From Desulfovibrio gilichinskyi (GTDB lineage: Bacteria; Desulfobacterota; Desulfovibrionia; Desulfovibrionales; Desulfovibrionaceae): DNA of 64,000 nucleotides. Below are positions 1 to 8,466 of the stretch, piece by piece. Location: positions 1 through 64,000 of the forward strand of contig NZ_FWZU01000008.1 in NCBI RefSeq assembly GCF_900177375.1, read 5' to 3'. The notes under the pieces are model-generated. The model had not been told where the DNA came from, made no database searches, and worked only from the letters and a program-made list of their open reading frames with translations. How positions within the stretch are numbered: position 1 is the stretch's first letter; each line of letters begins with the position of its first letter. The position numbers were made by a program, and so were the translations under genes.

Positions 1-64
1 AACACAGACCTGTTCTGAATTTAATTAAGCTATCCTTAACTGAATAAGCATAGGATATAGGGCA

Positions 65-98
65 GGGCGGACATGAATAAGCCGAGTCAGGTCCGCCC
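65..98. repeat. Inverted repeat near the window edge
   Basis: An 8-bp stem (GGGCGGAC at 65-72, GTCCGCCC at 91-98) encloses an 18-nt loop. No T-tract follows on either strand, so it is not a clear intrinsic terminator. It may be the terminator remnant of a gene left of the window or a processed 3' end. Bases 1-101 show no other coding or RNA signal. Confidence 0.3.
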
Positions 99-101
99 AA
101 T

Positions 102-140
102 AAAAAAAGGCCGCAAATTTCATAATGAAATTTGCGGCCT
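102..140 (-). terminator. Intrinsic terminator (duplicated copy)
   Basis: The stem GGCCGCAAATTTCA/TGAAATTTGCGGCC has a 3-nt loop and is followed on the minus strand by seven T (102-108). It is identical to the terminator after clpB and would end minus-strand transcripts coming from the amidohydrolase gene. Confidence 0.85.
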
Positions 141-165
141 TCTCGTATCAATTTTATTTTAACTA

Positions 166-258
166 TTAACTGTTCTGGAAAGTAAGTCCGTCGTCGTTTG
201 CATCAATTGATACAGTCTGTTCCTCTTGCAACTTTCCGCTGATAATTTCTTTTGCCAG
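166..258 (-). pseudogene. clpB 3' fragment (31 codons, detached)
   Basis: This is an exact copy of the last 93 bp of clpB, including its stop codon, with no start or upstream part of the gene. It lies 10 bp beyond the stop codon of the amidohydrolase gene and now forms part of that gene's 3' untranslated region. It is a by-product of the duplication and not expected to be translated. Confidence 0.9.
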
Positions 259-268
259 TGAAGGTTTT

Positions 269-1291
269 CTATAAAAAATTTAAAGGATTGGTGTTTGCAA
301 TTTGCCAAAATTTATCTTCACCAAGTGTTGATCTAAGGAAAAGAGATAATTTTTTCTCAGGAAAACCTTTCTGTGTGCTGAGGTAAAAGTCTGACCCGAA
401 GAGAACTTTTGTTCTTAACTTTTCATTTTCAAGTAAGACTTTTAGTATCTTAGCGTTCTCTTTAAAGTTAAAAATAGAGTAGGATATATCTGTATAAAGA
501 TTCTCATATTCTCCTGACCCTATCATTGCCATTATTTTAGCCATCCAATTTGTATTTGCAGATGAGGTTAGACTAGGATTTTCCAGATAATCCTTCCAAG
601 CGGCTTCACCTCCGAAATGAGCTAAACATATTTTTAGGTCTTTATATTTTTTTAAAATTGATTTGTAGTGATCAGGATTTGCATAGTTACTGCATTCTTC
701 TTTGCCTAAATCACGGCTATGTACTGTGGCTGAGGCACAGTGTGCAATGATAGGAATGTTCTTTGTTTCTGCAAATTCATAAATAGGATTTAGTCTTTCA
801 TCATATGGAAAATATCCGAGTGGAGGATATAACTTAATTCCTTTGAATTGTTTTTTTTCAACTAAATCCTTAAGCATTGAAAGAACATCTGGACGGCGAG
901 GATCAATTGCAGCGAAGGGGATAATTTGATTTGGAAAAGAATCTCGAAGTTTTGCTAATTCATCATGTTGTTGTTCAATTGATTTTGAAGGTTTCCCCGC
1001 TCCCATAAACTCCATATCCATCGGTAATATCACAAATTTAGTTTCTGGAGGGTAACATTCACGTACTTTCAGAAAAACTTGATGCTGAGTTTTTTCTCCT
1101 GCTGTAGATAAGAAAGTTGCATACCGGTCAAACAAATCCTTGTTTTTGTGCGGAATTGTTATTCGGAGAAGTGACTGCAAAATTTTCCTCACGAAAGAAT
1201 TTTTTTGTAATAGCGTCAAATCTATACCGATAAATCGAGGTGGAACATGATCAATCGTGAAAGTGTGTAAGTGACAATTATAAATGATCAT
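269..1291 (-). CDS. Amidohydrolase-family metal-dependent hydrolase (Amidohydro_2 type)
   Basis: The protein looks like a TIM-barrel hydrolase of the amidohydrolase-2 group. An N-terminal HLH metal motif lies at residues 7-9. Mid-protein comes a GIKLYPP strand, then an IIAHCAS strand with a candidate ligand His, a CLAHFGG strand, and a C-terminal LFGSDF strand with the expected Asp. The substrate cannot be read from sequence. An upstream in-frame ATG at 1303 exists, but GGAGAG lies 6 nt before the ATG at 1291, which I prefer (340 aa). The gene is clearly more AT-rich than its neighbours, has its own promoter-like sequence, and sits between perfect copies of the clpB tail. Recent acquisition is likely. 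Confidence 0.8.
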   Translation of the reverse strand: MIIYNCHLHTFTIDHVPPRFIGIDLTLLQKNSFVRKILQSLLRITIPHKNKDLFDRYATFLSTAGEKTQHQVFLKVRECYPPETKFVILPMDMEFMGAGKPSKSIEQQHDELAKLRDSFPNQIIPFAAIDPRRPDVLSMLKDLVEKKQFKGIKLYPPLGYFPYDERLNPIYEFAETKNIPIIAHCASATVHSRDLGKEECSNYANPDHYKSILKKYKDLKICLAHFGGEAAWKDYLENPSLTSSANTNWMAKIMAMIGSGEYENLYTDISYSIFNFKENAKILKVLLENEKLRTKVLFGSDFYLSTQKGFPEKKLSLFLRSTLGEDKFWQIANTNPLNFL

Positions 1292-1329
1292 TTTACTCTC
1301 CATTTAGAAAAAATCTAATAATGATTTTT

Positions 1330-1358
1330 ATAATAATCTAAGTATATGATTAATACAA
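1330..1358 (-). promoter_or_regulatory. Sigma-70-like promoter for the amidohydrolase gene
   Basis: On the minus strand TTGTAT and TATTAT are separated by 17 nt, about 40 nt upstream of the preferred start. It lies in the unique part of the insert and downstream of the clpB terminator, so the inserted gene may carry its own promoter. AT-rich sequence raises the chance of a spurious match. Confidence 0.35.
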
Positions 1359-1407
1359 GTGGAGTTGTTATAAAATGTGCAAGTTTCAGCGGAATATCTC
1401 TTTCAAC

Positions 1408-1446
1408 AAAAAAAGGCCGCAAATTTCATAATGAAATTTGCGGCCT
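1408..1446 (-). terminator. clpB intrinsic terminator
   Basis: A 14-bp GC/AT stem starting GGCCGC has a short loop and seven T on the minus strand, about 26 bp after the clpB stop codon. Confidence 0.85.
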
Positions 1447-1564
1447 TCTCGTATCAATTTTATTTTAACTATTAACTGTTCTGGAAAGTAAGTCCGTCGT
1501 CGTTTGCATCAATTGATACAGTCTGTTCCTCTTGCAACTTTCCGCTGATAATTTCTTTTGCCAG
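1408..1564. repeat. Direct repeat copy 2 (native clpB tail plus terminator)
   Basis: This copy is identical to 102-258 and in register with intact clpB, so it is the ancestral location or the restored junction. The repeat unit plus the unique insert measures 1306 bp. Confidence 0.95.
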
Positions 1565-4093
1565 CGGTGTTTCAAGGTGAAGTTGGAGATACCTGCGCAG
1601 AGGTCTTGCTCCGTAAACCGGATCATATGCGCCATGGGCGATAAACGTCTTGGCTCTTTCTGTTACTTCCAGAGACATCTTATGTTCAGCCAGACGAGCG
1701 CGAAGTCCGCCCAGTTGCAGGTCAACAATCTGTTTCAGATCCTTTTCAAGCAGAGGTTTGAATAGCACAGTTTCGTCAACTCTGTTCAGGAATTCCGGCC
1801 TGAAATGTCCGCGCAGGACATTCATAACACTGTCTCCGACTCCTGCTTTAAACTCACCTTCTTCGTCAATTCCTTCTAACAGCAAATGCGATCCAAGGTT
1901 AGAAGTCATAATGATCAAAGTATTTTTGCAGTCTACAGTTCTACCTTGACTGTCGGTAAGACGACCGTCATCAAGAATTTGCAGCAGAACGTTGAAAACA
2001 TCCGGATGAGCTTTCTCCACTTCATCAAAAAGCACAACTGAATACGGTTTTCTTCTGATGGCTTCTGTCAGCTGACCGCCTTCATCGTAACCGATGTATC
2101 CCGGAGGAGCTCCGATGAGTCTGGCGACAGCATGTTTTTCCATGTACTCTGACATGTCTAGGCGTACAATGTTATCTTCAGTGTCAAACAGGGATTCCGC
2201 AAGGGCCTTACACAGTTCTGTTTTACCAACTCCGGTAGGACCGAGGAATATGAATGAGCCAATGGGGCGCGATGGATCTTTAAGTCCTGCACGCGCTCTG
2301 ATTACCGCATCTGATACAGCGCGTACTGCTTCGTCCTGCCCGATAACTCTGGCATGCAGAATTTCTTCAAGTCGCAGCAGCTTTTCTCTTTCACCTTCAA
2401 CCAGTCTGGTTACAGGAATACCTGTCCAGCGAGAGATTATTCCGGCTATGTCATCAGGGCCGACGAATTCTTTCAGCATGCGTGTTCTGGTCACAGAAGA
2501 ATCGTCATCACTGCCTTGAATATCTTTTTCAATTGCTGCAAGTTTCTTATCCAGCTCTAATAGAACTGAATATTTAAGTTCAGCCGCCTTGTTGTAATCA
2601 AGATTTCTTTCAGCTTTTTCAATTTGAATCTTAGTCTGTTCGATTTGTGATTTAAGATCACGTACCGTGTCGATTGATGCTTTTTCTTTTTCCCACTGCT
2701 CAAGAAGCTCGGACTGGGTTATTTTAAGTTCAGTCAGAGAGTCTTCAAGCTTAGCAAGTCTGGTACGCGATCCGCTGTCTTCTTCACGTCTTAAAGCTTC
2801 ACGTTCAATTTCAAATTGCAGAATCTGTCTATTGATTTTGTCAAGCTCATATGGCTGTGAATCAATTTCCGTCCTGATCATGGCTGCTGCTTCGTCAATC
2901 AGGTCAATGGCCTTATCCGGCAGCTGTCTGTCAGGCAAGTAACGGTGTGAAAGTGTTGCAGCCTCAATAAGAGCTGCGTCACTGATGCGCACGCCGTGAT
3001 GAACCTCAAACCTTTCGCGGAGTCCGCGCAGGATTGATATGGTATCCTCAACAGAAGGTTCGTCCACCATGATAGTCTGAAAACGTCTTTCAAGCGCAGG
3101 ATCTTTTTCAATATATTTACGATATTCATCCGTGGTCGTAGCGCCTATGCAGTGGAGTTCACCTCTGGCGAGCATCGGTTTCAGCAGGTTACCTGCGTCC
3201 ATTGCGCCATCGCTTTTACCTGCACCGACTATGGTGTGGATTTCATCAATGAAGATGAGAATCCGGCCTTCGGATTCCTGAACTTCTTTTAATACTGCTT
3301 TGAGGCGTTCTTCAAATTCACCACGATATTTAGCCCCGGCAATAAGCGATCCCATGTCGAGCATAAAAACAGTTTTGTCTTTCAATCCTTCAGGTACATC
3401 CTGCTTGACGATACGCTGCGCCAATCCTTCAATAATCGCTGTTTTACCTACACCGGCCTCACCGATCAGAATAGGATTGTTCTTTGTGCGCCTCGAAAGA
3501 ATGCGGACAACTCGTCTGATTTCAGAGTCACGTCCGATGACGGGGTCAAGTTTGCCTTTACGGGCTTCTTCAACAAGGTCGCGTCCGTATTTTTTAAGCG
3601 CGTCATAAGTGGCTTCAGGGTTGTCAGTTGTTACTCGCTGATTTCCTCTGATGGTTGTCATTGCTTCCAGAACCTTATCTTTAGTCAGGTTGAAGGATGC
3701 GTTGACTTTGCCTGCTCCGGTTGAACCGTGCTCGCCCATGATGGCCAGAAATAAATGTTCAACACTTACGAATTCGTCATGCATGCGTTTGGCAACTTGC
3801 TCTGCCTCAACCATTACACGGTTAAGCCGCTGAGTAACAAAGACCTGCCCGGGCTGTGCTCCGGGGCCGCTGACGCTCGGTAGTTTGTTGATTTCTTTTT
3901 GAACTGCCGCTTTATATGCAGCGGGGTCAATTCCGCTTTTCTGCAGAATTTTAGTGACAATGCCGTTTTCCTGTTCAACCAGCGTGAAGAGCAGGTGCTC
4001 AACTTCTATTTGCTGCTGGCCATTTGAAATGGCCAGAGATTGGGCTTCGGCAATTGCGTCGTTTGTTTTTTTTGTGAATTTATTCGGATCCAT
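1472..4093 (-). CDS. clpB: ATP-dependent disaggregase ClpB
   Basis: ClpB is a cytoplasmic hexameric AAA+ disaggregase that works with DnaK/DnaJ to rescue aggregated proteins. The 873 residues show the Clp N domain (about 1-150), a first AAA+ module with Walker A GEAGVGKT at 211-218 and Walker B FIDE near 281, a long coiled-coil M domain (about 405-525) typical of ClpB rather than ClpA/C, and a second Walker A GPTGVGKT at 618-625. AGGAGA precedes the ATG. It lies downstream of cbpA-cbpM in the same direction, fitting a heat-shock cluster. Its last 93 bp are duplicated at 166-258; this full-length copy is intact. Confidence 0.97.
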   Translation of the reverse strand: MDPNKFTKKTNDAIAEAQSLAISNGQQQIEVEHLLFTLVEQENGIVTKILQKSGIDPAAYKAAVQKEINKLPSVSGPGAQPGQVFVTQRLNRVMVEAEQVAKRMHDEFVSVEHLFLAIMGEHGSTGAGKVNASFNLTKDKVLEAMTTIRGNQRVTTDNPEATYDALKKYGRDLVEEARKGKLDPVIGRDSEIRRVVRILSRRTKNNPILIGEAGVGKTAIIEGLAQRIVKQDVPEGLKDKTVFMLDMGSLIAGAKYRGEFEERLKAVLKEVQESEGRILIFIDEIHTIVGAGKSDGAMDAGNLLKPMLARGELHCIGATTTDEYRKYIEKDPALERRFQTIMVDEPSVEDTISILRGLRERFEVHHGVRISDAALIEAATLSHRYLPDRQLPDKAIDLIDEAAAMIRTEIDSQPYELDKINRQILQFEIEREALRREEDSGSRTRLAKLEDSLTELKITQSELLEQWEKEKASIDTVRDLKSQIEQTKIQIEKAERNLDYNKAAELKYSVLLELDKKLAAIEKDIQGSDDDSSVTRTRMLKEFVGPDDIAGIISRWTGIPVTRLVEGEREKLLRLEEILHARVIGQDEAVRAVSDAVIRARAGLKDPSRPIGSFIFLGPTGVGKTELCKALAESLFDTEDNIVRLDMSEYMEKHAVARLIGAPPGYIGYDEGGQLTEAIRRKPYSVVLFDEVEKAHPDVFNVLLQILDDGRLTDSQGRTVDCKNTLIIMTSNLGSHLLLEGIDEEGEFKAGVGDSVMNVLRGHFRPEFLNRVDETVLFKPLLEKDLKQIVDLQLGGLRARLAEHKMSLEVTERAKTFIAHGAYDPVYGARPLRRYLQLHLETPLAKEIISGKLQEEQTVSIDANDDGLTFQNS

Positions 4094-4197
4094 ATAGAGT
4101 CTCCTTTCTATCAGGTATTGATGACTCGCAAAAAGATTCCAAACTCACTCATTTCGATCGAGATTAAATCCCGGTCTTACGTTGCCGGACGCATTTA

Positions 4198-4219
4198 AAA
4201 GTTCGTTGAATCAACGAAC
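4198..4219 (-). terminator. Hairpin between cbpM and clpB
   Basis: A perfect palindrome (GTTCGTTG, 3-nt loop, CAACGAAC; 4201-4219) is followed on the minus strand by TTTTAA. It lies about 80 bp after cbpM and 105 bp before clpB. It fits a weak intrinsic terminator or attenuator inside the chaperone cluster; a regulator-binding palindrome is the alternative. Confidence 0.5.
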
Positions 4220-4297
4220 ACTTCCGGTTTTTGAGGCAGGAGTCAGAATCCTGAATATGTAGCAAGTCAATTTTAACATTATTTAAAATTGCACAAA

Positions 4298-4612
4298 TTA
4301 AATAAGTTTGCGCATTTCTTCAACTCGAGCTTCCAGTTGTTCAACTCTGTCCAGAAGGTCCACAATAATAGACCCTCCGGCTGCGGTAATTTCCAGATCC
4401 CGGCATAACCTTGAAAGTTTGCTGAGCCTGTAAAGATCCCGCGTTTCAAAAAGATATTGTCCATCACCGGTTGTAGCAGGGGAGACCCATTCAAGGCTGA
4501 TAAGTTCCAGAACAGTTTCTTCTTCAAGCCCTGTCATTTCTACAATCTGCGCGAACAATAATCTGCGTGAGCGACTGGGAGGATTGGCCTCTGTTCTTTT
4601 CTTAATATCCAT
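4298..4612 (-). CDS. cbpM: CbpM-like chaperone modulator (MerR-type HTH)
   Basis: This 104-aa protein has an N-terminal winged-HTH-like segment (FAQIVEMTGLEEETVLELISLEW) and a C-terminal amphipathic helix (LLDRVEQLEARVEEMRKLI). This is the layout of CbpM/MerR_2 proteins, which bind and inhibit the J domain of CbpA. GGGAG lies about 10 nt before the ATG. It starts 14 bp after the cbpA stop codon, the usual cbpA-cbpM arrangement. Function is inferred from size, domain and partner gene. Confidence 0.8.
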   Translation of the reverse strand: MDIKKRTEANPPSRSRRLLFAQIVEMTGLEEETVLELISLEWVSPATTGDGQYLFETRDLYRLSKLSRLCRDLEITAAGGSIIVDLLDRVEQLEARVEEMRKLI

Positions 4613-4626
4613 GGGCTAAATCTCCC

Positions 4627-5610
4627 TTAGAATGATCTCGGGCTGAATTTTGTTTTTTCAGATAATTCTTCCCAAAGTTTTTTTACTTCATCGGAATCTG
4701 CAACAGGCACTTGAATCATTATTCTGATGAACTGATCACCTTTCTTAGGTCCGGCTCCCAGTCCACGTCCTTTAACTCTCAGTTTTTTACCGCTTCCCAT
4801 TCCTGCCGGAATATTCATTTCAATCATTCCGTCAAGAGTCGGGACTTTAGCTTTAACGCCAAGGGCTGCTTCCCAAGGAGCGAGCGGAAGATCCAAAATA
4901 ATATTGTTTTCTTCCACCTTATAAAGAGCGTGCGGAGCTAATCTTATTTTCAGATAAAGATCACCGGAAGGACCATCTCCTGGGCCGGGTGCTCCCTGAT
5001 TTGCCAGACGTATCTTTTGACCGTCTTTAATTCCGGCAGGTATATTCACGTCAAGATTTTTTGACTGAACCATTGGATGACCGCCGGGGCCGGTTGTACG
5101 TTCCTGAACTGAAATAGATTTTGATCCGCCTTTATATGCTTCTTCAAGTGTCAAAGTCAGAGCTGTTTCGGAATCAGCTCCTTTCTGGGGACGTTGCTGA
5201 AATCCGCCGCCGCCGAACCCCTGTGCTCCGCCGAATCCGCCGCGACCTCCGCCGGCTCCGCCGAAAATGGTTTCGAAGAAGTCACTGAAATCGCCGCCGG
5301 CGAATCCCTGTGCACCGCCGAACCCCTGTCCGCCGAAGTTCATATTTTCATGTCCCGGAGGTGGCTGAAAGTTCTGACCGTGTTCCCAGTCAGCACCGAA
5401 CTGGTCATACATTTTACGCTTTTTGGGGTCTTTCAGGACTTCATAAGCTTCGTTTATTTCTTTAAACTTCGTTTCGGACTCTGGATTATCATGATTCAAG
5501 TCGGGATGATGCTTGCGCGCCAGCTTTTTGAATGCTTTTGATATTTCATCCTTAGAGGCGGAGCGCGAAACTCCCAGAAGTTTATAGTAGTCTTTATATT
5601 TTACACTCAT
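4627..5610 (-). CDS. cbpA: DnaJ-class co-chaperone CbpA
   Basis: The protein has a J domain in the first ~70 residues with the HPD motif (KHHPDLNH), a Gly/Phe-rich linker (about 80-150) and two DnaJ C-terminal beta domains. It lacks the CxxCxGxG zinc repeats of DnaJ, so it is a type II J protein (CbpA). I place the start at 5610, where AAGGAG is 10 nt upstream; the in-frame ATG at 5640 has no ribosome-binding site. It stimulates DnaK and is probably regulated by the adjacent CbpM. Confidence 0.92.
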   Translation of the reverse strand: MSVKYKDYYKLLGVSRSASKDEISKAFKKLARKHHPDLNHDNPESETKFKEINEAYEVLKDPKKRKMYDQFGADWEHGQNFQPPPGHENMNFGGQGFGGAQGFAGGDFSDFFETIFGGAGGGRGGFGGAQGFGGGGFQQRPQKGADSETALTLTLEEAYKGGSKSISVQERTTGPGGHPMVQSKNLDVNIPAGIKDGQKIRLANQGAPGPGDGPSGDLYLKIRLAPHALYKVEENNIILDLPLAPWEAALGVKAKVPTLDGMIEMNIPAGMGSGKKLRVKGRGLGAGPKKGDQFIRIMIQVPVADSDEVKKLWEELSEKTKFSPRSF

Positions 5611-5667
5611 CTCGTCAGTACTCCTTAAATATTTCGCCATCGTAGCAGAACGGCGTCACCATATCAA

Positions 5668-5693
5668 AGTATATCGCCATTAGATCAAGTCAA
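5668..5693 (-). promoter_or_regulatory. Possible promoter of cbpA
   Basis: The minus strand reads TTGACT, 14 nt, TATACT about 60 bp upstream of cbpA. The spacing is short for sigma-70, and I see no convincing sigma-32 match (CCCCAT-like -10) or CIRCE element, so the call is weak. Confidence 0.25.
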
Positions 5694-5805
5694 GCGTAAT
5701 GATTGGATTTAGATTGTAGTTTAAACGAAAATTCCGGTAAATATACCCGGGAATATAGAATTTCCCTATGTTCAGGAGGAGAATTGATACAATGAAAAAA
5801 TGCAA

Positions 5806-6537
5806 TTAAAAATCATCCGGCAGTTCGTAGTCCTTTTTTGCATGGTCATAACAGTATTTGCAGCGATCTTTTTTGATGAAGAAGCGTACTAAAATTAAGC
5901 CTGTAACAAACCCTCCGATATGTGCTCCCCATGCAATTTGTTGTGTTCCGCCTGAAATCTGTTCTGCAAAACCGGAAAAGATTTGAAGGGCAAACCATAT
6001 TCCCAAAAAAAGTCCGGCCGGAATTTTAAAAAAAAGCGGCACAATAATGATAGGGATGAGAGTTAAAACACGTCCGTGCGGGTAGAGAACGAAGTAGGCA
6101 CCCATTATTCCAGCGACGGCTCCGGAAGCACCTATGATCGGTGCATTGGCAGACGGGGTGAGCAATATCTGCGTTGCAATGGCACTGAGTCCGCAGATTA
6201 TATAAAAAGCTAAAAATCTTATATGGCCCATGGCATCTTCAATGTTATCAGCGAAAATCCAAAGCATCCACATGTTCAGTATTATGTGAATCCAGCCGCT
6301 GTGAAGGAACATGTAAGTGAAAAAGGGGAGCATTCCCGCAGATGGATAACCTGTCGCAACCGCCCATTCTGGACTCATATAGCGGGCAGGCACAACCCCT
6401 AATAAATGGAAAATTGCCAGTTTTGCGGGGGGGGCAAGGAACATCTCCATCAAAAAAGTTGTGATATTGGCCGTCATCAGTGCCCAAAGGACATAAGGGC
6501 TGATCAGGCAGGGAACATTATCTCGGATGGGTATCAT
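5806..6537 (-). CDS. Rhomboid-family intramembrane serine protease
   Basis: This polytopic inner-membrane protein of 243 aa carries the rhomboid catalytic pair: Ser about 138 in GASGAVAG and His about 206 in AHIGGF, plus HIILNMW in the second helix region. The start MIPIRDNVP is the classical N-terminus of this subgroup; the longer frame begins with TTG inside a terminator hairpin and is rejected. No strong Shine-Dalgarno is visible. The C-terminus ends with a short cytoplasmic CKYC tail. The substrate is unknown. The start codon lies 15 bp after the terminator of the upstream RNA, so the gene may rely on read-through or a promoter within the RNA region. Confidence 0.9.
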   Translation of the reverse strand: MIPIRDNVPCLISPYVLWALMTANITTFLMEMFLAPPAKLAIFHLLGVVPARYMSPEWAVATGYPSAGMLPFFTYMFLHSGWIHIILNMWMLWIFADNIEDAMGHIRFLAFYIICGLSAIATQILLTPSANAPIIGASGAVAGIMGAYFVLYPHGRVLTLIPIIIVPLFFKIPAGLFLGIWFALQIFSGFAEQISGGTQQIAWGAHIGGFVTGLILVRFFIKKDRCKYCYDHAKKDYELPDDF

Positions 6538-6552
6538 TTCGTTGCCGAATAT

Positions 6553-6580
6553 AAAAAATTCCCGCCGCAAAAGCGGCGGG
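6553..6580 (-). terminator. Terminator of the candidate RNA
   Basis: The minus strand shows CCCGCCGC, TTTT loop, GCGGCGGG, then AATTTTTT. This is a very stable, textbook intrinsic terminator. Confidence 0.85.
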
Positions 6581-6764
6581 AATTGTAGAGGGTTGGTTGA
6601 TAGGTTTACTACGGGTCTTCACTCCCGAAACACTATACTAAACCTGATGCCGAAAGCGTGGTTGGACTAAGGTGAGAATTCTCGTATGTAAAATGGGCAT
6701 TAAGCCCTAACGTATAATATATGTTCATTCTCTCGCTGCTGTCCTGACCAACGCTTCAGGTCTT
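6553..6764 (-). ncRNA. Candidate structured non-coding RNA, ~210 nt
   Basis: No ORF is present, yet the minus strand has a good promoter (TTGACT-16-TATTAT), a start about 6764 and a strong terminator ending about 6553. The 5' half folds into a rod: ACCTGA (6761-6756) with TCAGGT (6647-6642), AAGCGTTGG with CCAACCACGCTT allowing a 3-nt bulge, GAGAAT (6732-6727) with ATTCTC (6679-6674), and a GGGC/GCCC tip at 6707-6695. A second hairpin, AGGTTTA/TAAACCT (6602-6608 with 6639-6645) around CGGG/CCCG, overlaps the base of the rod. The rod with a central open region recalls 6S RNA, but I cannot match it to any family. A cis leader for the rhomboid gene is the alternative. Confidence 0.6.
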
Positions 6765-6770
6765 AATTTA

Positions 6771-6798
6771 ATAATAAGCCTAAAGGAGGCGAAGTCAA
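6771..6798 (-). promoter_or_regulatory. Sigma-70 promoter of the candidate RNA
   Basis: TTGACT (6798-6793), 16-nt spacer and TATTAT (6776-6771) lie on the minus strand just after the rluA-coaE stop. This predicts transcription start near 6764, exactly where the pairing rod begins. Confidence 0.6.
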
Positions 6799-6813
6799 GA
6801 GATAGCAATTAAA

Positions 6814-8466
6814 TTATTGGTCCTCTTCCTGCTTAAAGAGGGCTTCAAGAAATGCGTTAAACTTTTCAGCTTTTGTTTCACGTATTTTTGTTAAAACTGA
6901 TAACGCTTTTTCTGTGCTTGATTTTAATGCTTCCAAATCTGAATCATTATTAATTATTGCTGTGCAGCAGTCCATTTTAGCTTTTTCATCCCACTGCCAT
7001 GAGTCGAAAATAGCAAGAGTTTCAGCATTAAGATTACGCTTTTCTCTTAGTTCTCCAGTCCTTTTATCTACAGGGCATTGGATTCCGATAACAACATCAA
7101 CCTGTTTTTGCGTATGCCAGCCAGCTTCTAAGAGCAGTGGTACTTCAGCAACAGCTATCGGTTTATTTGCGTTATCCTGAAAGAACTCATTTGCTTCGTG
7201 CTGAACAATCGGATGGACAATATTCATTATTTCGCGGCGGATATCACTGTCTTCACACATTGCGTTGAATATTTTCTTTTTATCAATATTTCCGGTTTCG
7301 GTTTCAGTAAACTGGTTGCCGAATCTCTGGCGGATCATTTCCCATCCGGCTCCGTCTTTATTATATGTGTCGGAAACTGATTTATCCGCACTGAATACTG
7401 GAATGCCGAGGTCTTCAAGAATTTTGAGCACGGTAGATTTTCCGCAGCACGGCATGCCGATAAGTCCGACACGCTGCACAGATTTGCTCAGCTCTTTCAG
7501 CAGGGTAATGAAATCGTCAGGAGGTGTCAGCTTGAAATTCAATTTTTCATCTGTTTCAGGATGATTAAAAGAAAGACTGTACGCATGAAGCATCTGGCGT
7601 GAAGCAAGTTCAGAAAGAGGTTTGCCCTTAGCTACCCATTTTGCGTGCTGCTGTGGTCCGTAAACCTGATCACCTACAAGAGGGTGACCGATATGCGCCA
7701 TATGAACTCTGATCTGGTGAGTTCTTCCGGTGTAAATTTTGACTTTTACAAGGCTGGCCCGTTGTGACGGATCCGTCCAGAGAATTTCATAGCTCGAGCG
7801 GGCATCTCTGCCGCCTTTTAACACCACAGCCATTTTGGTTTTATGAATAGGGTGTCTGCCGATAGGCATGTTTATATCAGCAAAATCTTTTTCCGGGACT
7901 CCGTGAACAATTGCAAGATAGGTTTTAGATACTTCCCGTTCTGCAAAAGATGCGGAAAGAGCAAGTCTGTCATGTTCATTTAAGGCAACAGCAATAAGTC
8001 CTGATGTAAACTTATCAAGTCTATGCACAATACCCGGACGCCATTCATTCATGCCTTGAATTTCAGGAAAATGATGAATAAGGCGATGCACTAGCGTTTC
8101 TGTCGGGCAGCTCGGGGCAGGGTGAGTTGTCAGTCCTGCAGGTTTGTTGATGACCACAACACGCCCATCATTAAATATAATATCCAGAGGCTTATCTTCC
8201 GGTACCAGAGAATTGTCTTCAAGCTCACCTTTAAGGGTAAGCTTTTCGGTTCCAATTATTTTGTAATTGGGTTTTGTGCACAATACTCCGTCAACTTCGG
8301 CAAGACCTGCCTTAATCCAGTCTTTTGCTTTTCCTCTGGAAATACCTTCATTTTCAAGTTCTGTTCCCCAGAATTTGTCCAGTCTGGTGTTGCGGTCTGA
8401 GTACTGAGCTTCTCTTGCCCAGATTTCAGAAAAATCATTTTCATCAACGCTATCATTATTATTCAT
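6814..8466 (-). CDS. RluA-family pseudouridine synthase fused to dephospho-CoA kinase
   Basis: Two enzymes lie in one 550-aa frame. Residues about 25-85 resemble an S4 RNA-binding domain. Residues about 90-325 are an RluA/RluD-type synthase with the HRLDK motif and catalytic Asp151. From about 331 the protein is a CoaE-like P-loop kinase with GMPCCGKST at 337-345, catalysing the last step of CoA synthesis. There is no frameshift or stop between the parts. RNA modification and CoA synthesis have no obvious link, so the fusion probably reflects co-expression. I believe this fusion occurs in other Desulfovibrio genomes but cannot check. The start is supported only by a weak GGA. Confidence 0.92.
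   Translation of the reverse strand: MNNNDSVDENDFSEIWAREAQYSDRNTRLDKFWGTELENEGISRGKAKDWIKAGLAEVDGVLCTKPNYKIIGTEKLTLKGELEDNSLVPEDKPLDIIFNDGRVVVINKPAGLTTHPAPSCPTETLVHRLIHHFPEIQGMNEWRPGIVHRLDKFTSGLIAVALNEHDRLALSASFAEREVSKTYLAIVHGVPEKDFADINMPIGRHPIHKTKMAVVLKGGRDARSSYEILWTDPSQRASLVKVKIYTGRTHQIRVHMAHIGHPLVGDQVYGPQQHAKWVAKGKPLSELASRQMLHAYSLSFNHPETDEKLNFKLTPPDDFITLLKELSKSVQRVGLIGMPCCGKSTVLKILEDLGIPVFSADKSVSDTYNKDGAGWEMIRQRFGNQFTETETGNIDKKKIFNAMCEDSDIRREIMNIVHPIVQHEANEFFQDNANKPIAVAEVPLLLEAGWHTQKQVDVVIGIQCPVDKRTGELREKRNLNAETLAIFDSWQWDEKAKMDCCTAIINNDSDLEALKSSTEKALSVLTKIRETKAEKFNAFLEALFKQEEDQ

Larger units (their letters stand above)
102..258. repeat. Direct repeat copy 1 (duplicated clpB tail plus terminator)
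   Basis: These 157 bp are identical base for base to 1408-1564. The repeat holds the clpB terminator and the last 31 codons of clpB including the stop. The copy at 1408-1564 is continuous with intact clpB; this one is a detached fragment on the far side of the amidohydrolase gene. Zero mismatches imply a recent event. Confidence 0.95.

Noticed and set aside
5772-5806. Tiny plus-strand ORF (5 codons) after a strong AGGAGG
   Set aside because: Too short and antisense to the region after the rhomboid gene; no terminator or conservation evidence.
6538-6570. TTG start of the rhomboid ORF at 6570
   Set aside because: The codon lies inside the terminator hairpin and has no ribosome-binding site; MIPIRDNVP at 6537 is the normal family start.
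6553-6764. SRP (4.5S) or tmRNA identity for the candidate RNA
   Set aside because: CAGG and AGCAGC occur but the GGAA-type tetraloop domain is absent; no tRNA-like ends or tag ORF for tmRNA.
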